A stretch of DNA of 64,000 bases, taken from Lumnitzera littorea (Eukaryota; Streptophyta; Magnoliopsida; Myrtales; Combretaceae). The first letter of the stretch is position 1. Each line of letters begins with the position of its first letter. Made by a program: the position numbers and the translations under genes. The DNA lies in NCBI GenBank assembly GCA_024138015.1, contig JAMXBB010000004.1:76416363-76480362 (forward strand), read 5' to 3'. Positions 1 through 10,259 of this stretch are shown here, piece by piece. The notes beneath the pieces are model-generated. The model was not told the origin of the DNA. It saw only the letters and a list, made by a program, of their open reading frames with translations, and did no database searches.

Positions 1-1034
1 ATATCATTTGTAATGCCTTAGGCTAAAAGTAATGAATAGCTAAGTTAACAAACACTAATTGATCTATTTCAATCACTTAGCCTCAAAGTTTCAAACTTGT
101 GTTAATAAAGTATTCATAATCATGGCCTTATAAACTAGTATTATAACCTTCTACTATCTATGTGGGATACTTAATTATAGCATCTCACATAAGGTATCCA
201 AATAAAGTAGCTTTCTATTCGTATGAGTCAACTGTTGTCTAAGTTATTTTAAATTCCTCTTCAAGGCATACGTACAAAGTCCCTTTAGAGATAAAACCTA
301 GAGCTATTGTCTTTGTTTGTTTGAATAGCCTTTTGTTTCATTAGAATAATGAAGTCTCCAAAATGTACAACTTTAGGTGAATTACTTGATTAGTTTATTA
401 ATTGATTGTGTTTTTGGATCATATCCATATCATAGTTTATATTACAGCCTTAAAATGAGCGAGGTGTATTTCTTTGAAGTTTTATACAGGTTACCTAATA
501 TAGGGGCTTATGGAAATTTTTAGCAATATTGGGTATGAGGAGTTAAATCTATGTAAGCTTGTCATTGGTAGTGTTTAGTGAGAGTTTGATTTGAACCGTC
601 TATGTTTCTTGATAAATTATAAATTTTGTGAGAACACTGGTCGAGAATTTCAATAATGGTGATGCATAATGTGTTAGAGAAGTTGAAAGATACGTTACGA
701 ATGTGGAACCACAATATAACAAATTCTCGGAATTAATACATACAAGCTTGGCTCATTTGAATGAACAAAGAGGGGCGCATATTGCTTATAGAGTGGTAAG
801 CAAGGAGATTGGGTTGAAAAAGAGAGGCTGATGAGTTGGAAGACCAAGGTGATGGTAATTGTAAAATTGGATGCAAAGGAGATAAAAACCACTCTAATAA
901 AGCTATAGATGTAATTGAATTAAAAATTTTGCCTTCCCATTGATGTAACCAATAGAGGACTTTCATGATTATGGCTACAAAGAACAAAAAAGGTGTTTGA
1001 ATGCCATAATTCTAATGTGTGTATAAAGTCCATT
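1..1034. other. AT-rich stretch, no gene recognised
   Basis: No open reading frame, family motif, LTR boundary or tandem repeat was recognised. On the plus strand at about 655-720 a short stretch reads like a gag N-terminal helix (VLEKLKDTLRMW), so part of this region may be the upstream half of the gag relic that follows. That is inference only. Confidence 0.4.
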
Positions 1035-1410
1035 TAGCAACAATCAAATTTACTGAGTATGATGGTCTATGATAGGAAAATTTGAAAATATAAAACCATA
1101 GAAACGAGAAGGAAGAGGTTAGAACTTTGCACTTAGTGAAACAACTAGTTTGTGTTAGAGTATTATAAGTAGGAGATGTTCTTGAATTTCAAACATTGAG
1201 GTAAGACCAAATGAGTGTTGAGCATTATATGAAAGGATTTGAAACCTTATGGATGCATCATGAATTGAATGTATTGCTATGGCAAACTGTCGTTCAATTC
1301 ATCTCTTGATTAAAGTTTGAGATTTCTAACGTAGTAGAGTCATAGTTGTACAATTTTCAAGAACATGATTAAGTTGGTAATAAAGGTAGAGATGTAACAT
1401 AAGAGTATCC
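1035..1410 (+). pseudogene. Ty3/gypsy gag relic
   Basis: This is a heavily decayed piece of a retrotransposon Gag capsid-like domain. Reading in broken frames, it shows IKFTEYDGL near 1041, a helix resembling the capsid segment (HYMKGFETLWMHHELN) near 1220-1270, and the characteristic end of the domain (LKFEISNVVES) near 1310-1342, the position where plant gypsy Gags carry a G-L-x-x-E-I-x-x-V-V-E motif. Stops and frameshifts occur every few codons, so nothing can be translated. No LTR, protease or RT was found beside it, so it is an isolated fragment whose element cannot be named. The order of three family-like segments on one strand makes chance unlikely, but the copy is far too diverged for clade assignment. 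Confidence 0.55.
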
Positions 1411-2270
1411 CATTTCAATTACTAGTCACTCAATCTAAACCTATGATTATTAGTAGGCTTTAAGTTAGGAAGGAGTACCTAGATGATAAGGCAGGTTGTG
1501 TAAAAAGGCTTAAAATGGGAGATGTAACGAAATTCAAAGAGGTAATAGAAGTAGAGGGAGATTCCTCTTATATCTAATATGCAATAGTTAAAGCTATGCA
1601 CATGAGTTGGGGCCTACGAACCAGCCCATTTAAACTGTTTAAGAAGCGAGTTAAGATTGAATTGTTTAACTAATTAGAAAAGCATACCAAATGAACCCAA
1701 CTCATTTAATACGAAGATTAAAGAGGGTTAGCTCGTTATAAGTAGGTTTGTCCACTAACCTAAAGAAATTTTAAAAAAAAAAAAAGAACGTCAAATATGC
1801 ATCAATTTTTTTTCATTTATAAGATTAAGAAGAAATATTTAAACACTCTACCCTTTTTGTTTTTTTTTTTTTTTTGCATACTGTCTCATATTCCAATGGC
1901 TACTTCTCTTCTTTCCTTAATTCCACCACTACTTAATATAATACCCCAATTGTGACCTCTTTAGTAATTTGCACAATCTATTTTCTATTTAGTCACATAA
2001 TCATGCAAAGCTCTAATCTCTATCTAAAGTCACACACATTAACTGCAAACATATGCATGATAGCAAAAGAAACATGTTAGTGAAGAGTTATGAGGTATAA
2101 GGAGGAGAAAACGAGAGTGAATTAAGAAGCTTCTTAAGTTTAGGAGAAGTTGGCATCATAAACACCATTCCCTTTCTCTTGTTACTCCAATTGTTTCTTT
2201 AGTGTAGTTTATAGGGACATGAATTCATTACTTGGTTAATACAACAGAAAGATTAATATTTCTTAAAGGG
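1411..2270. other. Non-coding AT-rich stretch
   Basis: No gene seen. It holds an oligo-A tract near 1774-1785 and an oligo-T tract near 1859-1876. A GAGTTGGGGCC / AGCCCATTTAA stretch near 1600-1640 resembles sequence at 2760-3000 and could be the edge of an older repeat, but no boundary could be fixed. Confidence 0.4.
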
Positions 2271-2507
2271 GATAAAGTTATTAGAAATACTTGAACTTTC
2301 ATTTTTTTTTTTTGTTTAGTACCTAAACTTTAAATTTATTCATTTGACTACTCTTGCTTTTAAAATGAGATAAATTAGTATTTTTATCATAACCGTTGTT
2401 ATAAAAAATATTTATTTATTTCATTTTAAAAAGTTGAAGTACCAAAATAAAATAAAAAATAAAGTTTGAGTACTAAAATGAAAATAAAATAAAAGTTAAT
2501 GTACTTA

Positions 2508-2550
<43 letters not shown>

Positions 2551-2690
2551 CTATTTTATAATAAATGCCGTTATAACAAAGATACGAATTTGTCTCATTT
2601 AAAAAGTTAAGATACTAAAATGAATTAGTTTAAAGCTTTGGTAATAAAATGAAAATATATGAAAGTTCAAGTACTTATGTGAGCTTTATC
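2271..2690. mobile_element. Non-autonomous DNA transposon (MITE), 420 bp
   Basis: The two ends form terminal inverted repeats of about 32 bp. The left end starts GATAAAGTTATTAGAAATAC, and the reverse complement of the right end starts GATAAAGCTCACATAAGTAC; both continue into CTTGAACTTTCAT. Inverted similarity goes further inward, with a TACCTAAACTTTAAA-like block on both sides. The interior has no coding capacity and contains an (ATT)n run. This is the architecture of a MITE mobilised in trans by a transposase that is not in this window. The target duplication is not clear, so the superfamily is not assigned. Ends are accurate to a few bases. Confidence 0.7.
2508..2549. repeat. (ATT)n microsatellite
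   Basis: About fourteen consecutive TTA/ATT units lie inside the MITE. Length polymorphism is expected. Confidence 0.95.
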
Positions 2691-3117
2691 TTTATCGTAA
2701 AGTGATAATATAGAAAATTTTAAACAAAAAAAATAAAATTTATGTTTGGTTGTAGTTCAACCTATATAACCCATTAAAATGTATAATTGGGTTAAATATC
2801 CACCAAAATGCATAAATGGGTTAAATGTGTTGAGTTGGTGGATTGACCCATTTAATCCACCAATGTGTGTAGATTAGGCTAAGCTAATAAATTGTGGTCC
2901 ATTTAATATAAGGGTTACAATCAATTGGCTCATTTAACAAAGGGGATAAAGAGTATTGAGCCGATCGAGCCAATTTAGCCTATTTAACACACTTGCAATG
3001 CTCTCATGGTAGTGTAAGCAAAGACAATCAGTAAGAAAAAGCAATAAACTAATGGTGTCTCAAATACCTTGGTTTTATGAACTTTGTTAATAGTGTTCGA
3101 GTTACAAAGTTTTGATG
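2691..3117. other. Non-coding stretch with diverged GGGTTAAAT repeats
   Basis: No gene seen. Between 2760 and 2860 two degenerate copies of a block of roughly 30 bp (ACCCATTAAAATGTATAATT and CCACCAAAATGCATAAATGG, each followed by GGGTTAAAT) are followed by the inverted form ACCCATTTAA. This could be part of an old foldback or hAT-type repeat, but no target duplication was found. Confidence 0.4.
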
Positions 3118-4372
3118 TGTTGATCCCAGTAAACAGTTAAGAGAGGGAAGGTATGAATTGATTGATATTTTAATTTCCAAACACTTAAAATTTTTCCTAC
3201 TTCTCAATGTTTAAGATTACCATGAAACAACAAACCTGTTGTTATGTTTTGATGTATCAAAAACTAATAAGTTTAATTTAAATAATCTTTTTATCAAGGC
3301 TAAGTATACAATTCCCATGACTTTAGCTTGCTTACTTACTCCCTTCTGTAGAAGTAATAGCAAATACACAGAGTCTCTTGCTATATTCTCTCAAATAGCA
3401 GCTTACTAAATTTTAAAGAGTTTAATAGCTCTTACGAAGACTACAATGAGGTTTCTCACACTTTCGCTCAAAACTCATAATTGTCAATAGATCAAAAATA
3501 TTCAGTCATATAATATCTTTACCATAATATACTTTTGCAAACCTTCTGTATCTGATATGTGTTATGTTTTTTGCTCTTTGGATCTTTAGGCTTTATATAG
3601 TCTTTGAATTCTGACATTTAAATGTTGTATTTTAAGTATTATCTCTTCAAAATTATAATCTTCTTCTTATTTTGTCTTAGATTCTTCTTTGTTATCACTT
3701 GAAATTATTCTATATTTATTATCTTGACTATCTTCTTATGTTCTTCTTAAATATGAAATTTCTCATCTTACAGTATTGTATTCTTAATTTGAATTGGATT
3801 TCCTAGCTTAATCAAATTTATTACTCATATATATCTTCTCCTTGATATTAGGTCTTGATTTGTAATTTCCATAATATTTTCTTTCCTTTATGTTTTGCTT
3901 CTACTTTGACTGTTAGCTTCTATTATAGTAAATTTTGAATGACCATCTATCTTCAACATATATTGCTTCTAAACTTGAGTAACTTCTGAACTTGTATAGC
4001 TTATCAAATTCTACTTCTACACTTGTCTTTTTCTTTCATCTTTAAAAGTATCTTCCTATTTTGTTCAAACCTTTCTTTTCTTCCCTCATCATTATTCATT
4101 TCATTTTCTTTCTTTCTTTGGTAAGATTCTATTAATGAAGTTCTATTGTTTTTTTTTTTTTCATATATGTGCTTCTAGTTTTGAACTTCATTGTTATTCG
4201 GGTTTTGAACATCTTTGGTTCTTATTAGTTCTTTTGTCTTCTAAGTAACTTCTTTAGACATAGCAAATATTCTTTTCATATAATTCTTTTCTATACACTA
4301 AGTAGCTTGATTAGAAACATTAAGTACGTATATTTAGTTATCATTAAAATGTCTTTTATGGAGGTTCCAACA
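3118..4372 (-). mobile_element. Copia-type solo LTR with perfect TSD
   Basis: A 1255-bp block bounded by TG...CA is flanked by the identical 5-bp sequence TGATG (3113-3117 and 4373-4377), as left by integrase. On the minus strand it begins TGTTGGAACCTCCATAAA and ends near a CCTTCCCTCTCTTAA pyrimidine block before GGGATCAACA. This resembles long copia (SIRE/Maximus-like) LTRs; that clade is inferred from these short motifs alone. There is no internal region between two LTRs, so it is a solo LTR left by LTR-LTR recombination. A copia RT scrap lies just to its right but is not part of it, because the TSD closes the element. Confidence 0.75.
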
Positions 4373-4574
4373 TGATGGCTAAAAGTAGTGAATCTAACAT
4401 TGATGTTTACAAGAGGATGAGCAAGAGGAATAGTTAGATCACATAGGTAATATTAATGAGGGGCTAAAGGAGTTTGACTTGGATTATGATGGAATGATAA
4501 ATGAGAGTAGGAGTTGATAGTGATGGTAATTCAATATATATTAAGCATCTAATCAATAGTTAAAAAACAGTAGA

Positions 4575-4695
4575 AGGGGAATGATTTGTACTTTCAAGCA
4601 AAATGAGACTTGAGAACTTATGATACTTCCAGCTCATTGGCTGTAGATGGGTGTATAAAATGAAAGTTCATTTATAAATCCCAAAATAGCAATAG
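4575..4695 (+). pseudogene. Ty1/copia reverse transcriptase scrap
   Basis: About 40 codons of the start of a copia RT domain can be read with one frameshift. NET*ELMILPAH is followed in the next frame by LIGCRWVYKMKVHL. The GC-[KR]-W-V-[FY]-K-[MIV]-K core at about 4636-4665 is diagnostic of the plant copia RT N-terminus. The sequence upstream (4378-4575) has the right base composition for copia pol but shows no motif I can name, and the catalytic YVDD region is not found downstream. The fragment may belong to the element that received the solo LTR at 3118-4372. It is non-functional. Confidence 0.6.
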
Positions 4696-5192
4696 TCAAT
4701 TAATTGATTGTGTTTGGTATTTGAATCAATGTACACTATTCAAATTAATGTACACCCTATTATACTTGTATCTGACTATAAGTAGATTGAATTGAGCTTA
4801 TGCAATGCATGTGTTTGACTTTGATTATTAGCTGGGTATCTAAGGTTACAACATATGGTACTTTAAGCATTCTACTTATTTCATTTTTTCAAAGTGTTTA
4901 CGACATAATTGTTTCACTAATGATGAGGTATAAACAAGGTGAATCTACAATCTTAAGTAGGACAAGCATTGTAATTACATTAGGTAATGCTTGATTACCT
5001 AAATAAGGTTAATTTCTTTTTGCTTTACATTTGATTGGACAATGATGCATGAATAACATATACATGTACCTATGTTGCACTTAGATTGGTTACTAAATCT
5101 ACTTGATGTTGTGTTATAGTACCTCTTTATGGATTGTTCTTTATTCACTCCCTTATGGCTAACTTTGTTGGTCAGCACCACTATAATGTCAA
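4696..5192. other. No gene recognised
   Basis: AT-rich sequence without a convincing reading frame or repeat. A short inverted motif (AAGCATTGTAATTACATTAG and GTAATGCTTGATTACC) sits near 4965-5000. The left boundary of element E1 lies at the right end of this stretch. Confidence 0.4.
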
Positions 5193-6292
5193 GGATCCAT
5201 TTAATTTTCCTAAAGATACTCTAATTTATTCTTTAATCTTTCTTGATCAAGAGAATTCTCTATTAAAGTTAATCATTTTCTCATGTCAATTAACCTTAAC
5301 CTTAGAAATTACCTATTAGAATGTCTTTTCAATAGCATGACCTAAGATTGTATTATTGAATAATGAATTCTCTACGCTTTAATTTGAAATTTCAGAAGAA
5401 TCTTGCAAATCATCTCGAATCTTGCAACAATTCTCATCAACTATGCTTAGATATAATTTTGTAAGAAATTTCTCAATTCTCCTATAAGATATCAAACTTT
5501 AGATTATTATCCGTGGAAATAAAACCTAAATCATAAAGCAAACATAGTTGAATCAAGAAAATAATAAAGAACTAAATTAATCAAATACTAACCATATCAC
5601 ATGAGTAGATCTAAGTTCTACAAGACCTAAATATAAAAAATCTACTCACTACACATTGTAAAATAAGAATCTAAAAACAAAGAGTAGAAAAGAATAGAAA
5701 GAAGCATCATGAAATCCAAACAAAATTGAATCTTGAAATCTTCTCTTCTATTTGTTTTCATGATTGTTCTTGGCTTCAAAAACTCCTTAAAAGTCATGCC
5801 AAAAAGTTCTTCTACCACATAAACCCTAACAAGGCTTTATATATGAAGAGTTAAAAAAAAAATAGCTTAGTTGGATAAGACACAATCAAGAACACAACTG
5901 TATCTTTTGGTCATGTACTTAACTGTGCCTTAAGTTTGTCTTCTTTTTTTTTTTAAAAAAAAAAAAACTAGAAACAATACGACTAATGACATGATCGTGT
6001 CTTTTGGTCATGTTGTACGCTATAATAATAAAAAATTAGCTCCAATTTTGCTTGGAAATGACATAGTTGTGTTGTTCGGCTGTGTTGATCTTTAAACCTT
6101 CATAACTTGCTCATTTTAGCTTCAATTTGAGAGAAATTTGTTTCTATCTTCTTGTTTTCTCATGTAGATCATTTCAAAACCTAAAAGATAAAATTTTACT
6201 CAATTAAGTATTATTATCTAAAAATAAACTTAAATTTCAAGGAAAATCATCAAAAATCACTATATAAAATATATGTAATTAGGATCTCATCA
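5193..6292 (-). repeat. E1 3' LTR (5' truncated in window orientation)
   Basis: It aligns with 12407-13184 over most of its length, for example CTAAAGATA..CTAATTT near 5207 and GACCTAAATATAAAAAATCT near 5623. It ends GGATCTCATCA against GGAACTCATCA in the partner. It contains about 290 bp (5325-5615) missing from the partner. An ACACAACTGTATCTTTTGGTCATGT block near 5890 is the remnant of the inverted ACACGA..TCGTGT motif typical of this LTR group. Confidence 0.8.
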
Positions 6293-6307
6293 AACTTCCC
6301 CACACTT
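6293..6307 (-). promoter_or_regulatory. E1 polypurine tract
   Basis: On the minus strand AAGTGTGGGGAAGTT directly precedes the LTR start TGATGAGATCC. This is the expected position and composition of the primer for plus-strand DNA synthesis. A second copy of the same GTGTGGGGAA motif lies at 7471-7483. Confidence 0.75.
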
Positions 6308-9300
6308 AAGAATTTGCTTGTCCTTAAACAAATAAAGCAAAGAAAAATTAGAACAAGAATTCTTAAGTTAAAAACCATCATTGCCTAGGAAACCAACTAA
6401 AAATTACACTTAACTCGAAAAAATTCAACTTACAAATCTAATCAATTTTCTTTAAATAACTTCCTCAACTCTTATACTCAATCTTTTTTCCCAATGTCCA
6501 AATGACACAATGTACTAAGGTTCACAAGCTAAACTATGTAAATTAAAGTTTAACTGGATCATTTAATCAAGGATTCCGTACTTAAGATCATATTTAACAT
6601 CTTACTAATCAAGAAAGAGTCATAAAAATTTTAAACCTACTTAACTAAAATGTATACAACCCTCTCTTCAGTCTCGCTAAGCGCTATAATTCAGAATAAA
6701 TACATATTACATCCACTCATCCTCTGATCCTCCCCTTAGTTTATGCTTTCATTAGAAGACTTCAAATTCACTAAATTTATATTATTAATTAAGCACATTA
6801 TTCAAGGACAATTGTATTGGCAACAAGAAAGGATCTTGCTATTCTAATGGACTAAGATCAATCCATACCAATCTAGCCCACATATTGGTAGTTGGAAAGA
6901 ACCTTACATTTTTTAGGGGACAAGTTGATCCATACCAATTTATTCTTTAAGCTTATTTTGACATTGGTAATGGAATTCAACCTTGCTCTTCCGAGGGATT
7001 AAGGTGAATTCTTACCAATTTTGCCTCTTTTTTTTTATCTTTTTCATTTTTATATTATATCACTTTCTACCTCCAACTATTTCAACTTTTCTAGGGTCTC
7101 TCAAAAGATAAATTTCATTTTTTTGTTTACTAAGGAATATAAGGCTTTAAAGTCATCTAAGAGGAAAGTATACATCAAAGTAAACTTCAAAAATAATCAT
7201 GACTGACTCCTAATCAATGATGTTGCTCTAATCCTAAATCCTTAAAATCCTAGGCTAAATAACTCGTAACTTCACTCCACAAAGATTTTACCTATCAACT
7301 CTAGCAAAGTGTAAATCAAACATTAAAGATCAATATTCAAATTACATTCAACTCATTGGAAGTTATCAGTTTCCAAATAATTGCAAGTCAATAAAACAAT
7401 AAAATTGGGTTAAATGGGAAAAAATCGGTCTCCTAAGTAAGCAAAAGTTTCTATAAATTTCTATATCCCCTTCCCCACACTTAAAATCATAAGTTGTCCC
7501 CAATGTACAAATTAAGTCACATAATGGAAAATATATCAATAAAAAAAATCATAGGTAAGGCGATATAAAAGTGGAAAAGAAATACTAATACTCCCCTAAA
7601 AATTTGAGTAACACAAATCATCAATGTAGGAAGTCTGAGTTTGAAGTAGTCTAAATCAAATGTAATCTCCAATATAAGCTTTAAAGTTCCAAGACATCGG
7701 GTCCATAATCCTCCTAATCGAAGGCATCATCCATGAAATCATTTGCATCTTCATCTTATTTTTCCTCCTCCTCTTCTTCATCCACTTCTTCTTCCAAACT
7801 TGAAGCTTAGTTCATAATGCAATGATCCTATTCAAAAGAAAAGAAAATTCAAGTCACTATTTTGTTAACCAAAAGTTTTCCCATACTTAAAACAAAAAAT
7901 TATACTAAAACCATAATCAAGTGTTGAAGAAATGAGACTATAACTCATTTAGGACTTTTATCAAATACATAGTATGCATGCAAAATGTAGTTGTGTTCTT
8001 TAGAAATCTTTTATGCAATCCTCACAACTATTGTTACACAATAGATTCCAAGAAAACTTAAACTCTTAATTCCTCAATGACATAAACCAATAGCATTTGT
8101 ATGTTGATTAAACATTAAAGCCCTAAGTACTAAAATGAAGAACAAGGCATATAAAGCAATAAAGTTCAGTACTTTAACTCAAATATGCAAGAATCATATG
8201 CCTATAGTAATATAATGTAAATGACATGATTGTGTCACAACTCGTATCTTTCAAAATCTAATTGTAGCACCTATTCAAGAATACGGTTGTGTTCATCATG
8301 CACATCACTACCCATCTCTCAAAACAAACAAAATTCATGAACACACACTGAAAATTACCAACATGCATTCAAATCTTAACTACTCTATCATGCATAAGAG
8401 TCCAATCTAAGTAAATTTTAAAGAAAAAGAGAAATCAAGAACATACCTAGATTCAAATCCTAAGTGATGGGTTGTGAATCAAAGATGAAAACTGCAGATA
8501 TGTTTGCTATTGTGTTTGGTGTGAGTGAGAGAGTAGAGAGAAAGAGAGGATTGTGTGTGTGTTTGTGTGATCAGAAGTGAGAGAGAGCTAAAGGAGATGC
8601 ATACATATATATTGCGAATGACACGACCAGAGATACGATCATGTCTCACGATCGTGTATCTTTCTATGGCGTAGCCAAGATTGTATCCTAGTACTGACAC
8701 GATTAGAGACATAACCATGTCTCTGGACTGTATAACTTTCTATGGACCGATCATAAAAGTCACTTAGAATTCACATAGTTTAGGATACAACTGTATCCTA
8801 TCATCATGTACTACACTGTTTTTTTCTTCTTAACTAAATTTTATTATTTTTTATTTTAATTTATGCATGCCAAATCTAAATGCAAGAAATGAAAAATAAA
8901 AGAAACTTAAGGAAACAAAAGTACAAAAAAAAAAATTGAATTAAAGAAAGTTAATGCAAAAATTAAACTAAAATGAAAACTTATTATTTTGCACTTATGA
9001 ATTTTGAAAATTCGTTTAGCTTCCAGGGCACTACCCTAGAAACCCTACAAGGGACGCTATCCCCTTGACTCCTGCTCATTAACCAACTAGCAGGACCGCT
9101 GTATGCATAGCATAACATGAAAACGAACTTAACCTTGAAATGAAAAATAAATGTGTCAAAGTGCTAAAATAAACAATGAAAATTGCTAACATAACCTATC
9201 GGCTTGGGTTACCTCCCAAGAGCATTATGTTTAACATCAATAGCTCAACAAGATGAGAAAAATGAACTTACTTTCATCTGAGTGGAGATGGATCTCCATC

Positions 9301-9470
9301 CTTACCTCACTTTTGAACCCTCCAAACAAGGCTTAAGTTACTCTTTTTCCATTAGTATAACAAATTCTCTTGTCTAGTTACATAACTTCTACTAAGATTC
9401 TACTTATCATGCCATTCGTCAAACTCATGTTGCTCGAGTCTCTTCTTTTTATCAACTTTTCACTTAGATG
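6308..9470 (-). other. E1 non-coding 3' region in place of pol
   Basis: About 3.2 kb contains no RT, RNase H or integrase motif on either strand. Recognisable pieces on the minus strand are a second polypurine-like motif (7471-7483) with TTGGGGACAA nearby (7492-7501), a short acidic stretch (EEEVDEEEEEE, then DANDFMDDAFD, about 7700-7795) that may be the last of a coding region, and a 76-bp repeat near 8620. A block at 9180-9260 (GGGAGGTAACCCAAGCC on the minus strand) follows the gag-pro reading region. Gag-pro readthrough may extend as far as about 9350 in broken frames. Confidence 0.5.
8620..8760. repeat. 76-bp tandem repeat with ACACGA/TCGTGT-type inverted motif
   Basis: GACACGACCAGAGATACGAT (8620) recurs as GACACGATTAGAGACATAAC (8696). 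Both are followed by CATGTCTC and, about 30 bp on, by TTCTATGG. The second copy is incomplete. The motif is the one seen inside the E1 LTRs, so the 3' region contains LTR-derived or LTR-like sequence. Confidence 0.65.
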
Positions 9471-9779
9471 GAGTGGTTATCAGTATCTTTGAGATCCTTA
9501 CAACAAAAGTATGTTCTAAACAATCTTCTTAGTGTTTTTACTCTAAGACTGGTGGTTTTACTTTAGGAGGCTCTAACTTTCCTTCATTTAGTCTACAAAA
9601 TGGTTCAATCCCTATCTCCACCACATTAGGTTCATTAGCTCCCAATTGAGCTACAACTTCAGATTAATTAAGGGTTTTCACCATTTTTCCATCTCCCATT
9701 TCTAAGTAATCATTCAATGGTTCTTTGACAAGTGTTTCCTGCACGCATTTAGTAACAACAACATTAGAAGTATCACCAT

Positions 9780-10234
9780 CATAACTTGTTTCCTCTAAGT
9801 CAAGGGACTTGTGTATTGAATCTAGACTCTAGAAAATAATTTCCTCATCTCCAACCTTTAAGATGAGCTTATGCTCACTAACATCAAATACAGTCCTAAT
9901 AGTAACTAGGAAGGTAGAGAAAGGGTTTACCTAGGGTCAATGGGACCTCGAGATCCTCATCTATATCAAGGATAACAAAATCTATAAGGAAAATGAATTT
10001 ATCAACTCGTGCTAAAACATCTTCAATAATGCCTCTAGGGTACATGGTGGACCTATCGGCTAATTGAATGCATATACTTCTTGGTTTAGGTTCTCCTAAC
10101 CTTAGCTTTTTAAACAACTTAAATGGCATCAAGTTAATACTAGCTCCTAGATCTACCAAAGCATTATCTACAGACAAGTTTCTAAGTACACAAGGAAGAG
10201 TAAAACTCTTCGGATCTTCTAATTTCTTTGGCAA
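9780..10234 (-). pseudogene. E1 retroviral-type aspartic protease relic
   Basis: An unbroken stretch of 112 codons (10234 to 9896) begins MPKKLEDPKSFTLPC and contains the active-site motif DLGASINLMP at about residues 28-37, then LADRSTMYPRGIIEDVL and the closing LGKPFLYL. This order is that of the pepsin-like retroviral protease of plant Tat/Athila elements. It would cut the Gag-Pol polyprotein as a dimer. The D-L-G triad is intact. After residue 112 a stop interrupts, but the frame can be followed further (FDVSEHKLILKVGDEEIIF at about 9820-9885) and into a linker (PKVKPPVLE near 9560) that in complete elements leads to RT. Here no RT follows. The neighbour upstream is gag in the same orientation. 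Confidence 0.85.
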
Positions 10235-10259
10235 CTTCTTCTAGAGTAGTGCAAAGATT

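Noticed and set aside
1594..3010. Possible larger inverted-repeat transposon around the MITE
   Set aside because: GAGTTGG..AGCCCATTTAA and AATTTAGCCTATTTAAC-like ends are only loosely similar and no target duplication was found.
4800..5319. Short frames around 4800-5319
   Set aside because: No family motif. They overlap each other on opposite strands and the E1 LTR edge.
8479..8718. Minus-strand frame of 79 codons rich in Ser, Thr and His
   Set aside because: It is produced by a GAGAGAGAG/GTGTGT low-complexity tract and the 76-bp repeat. No family resemblance.
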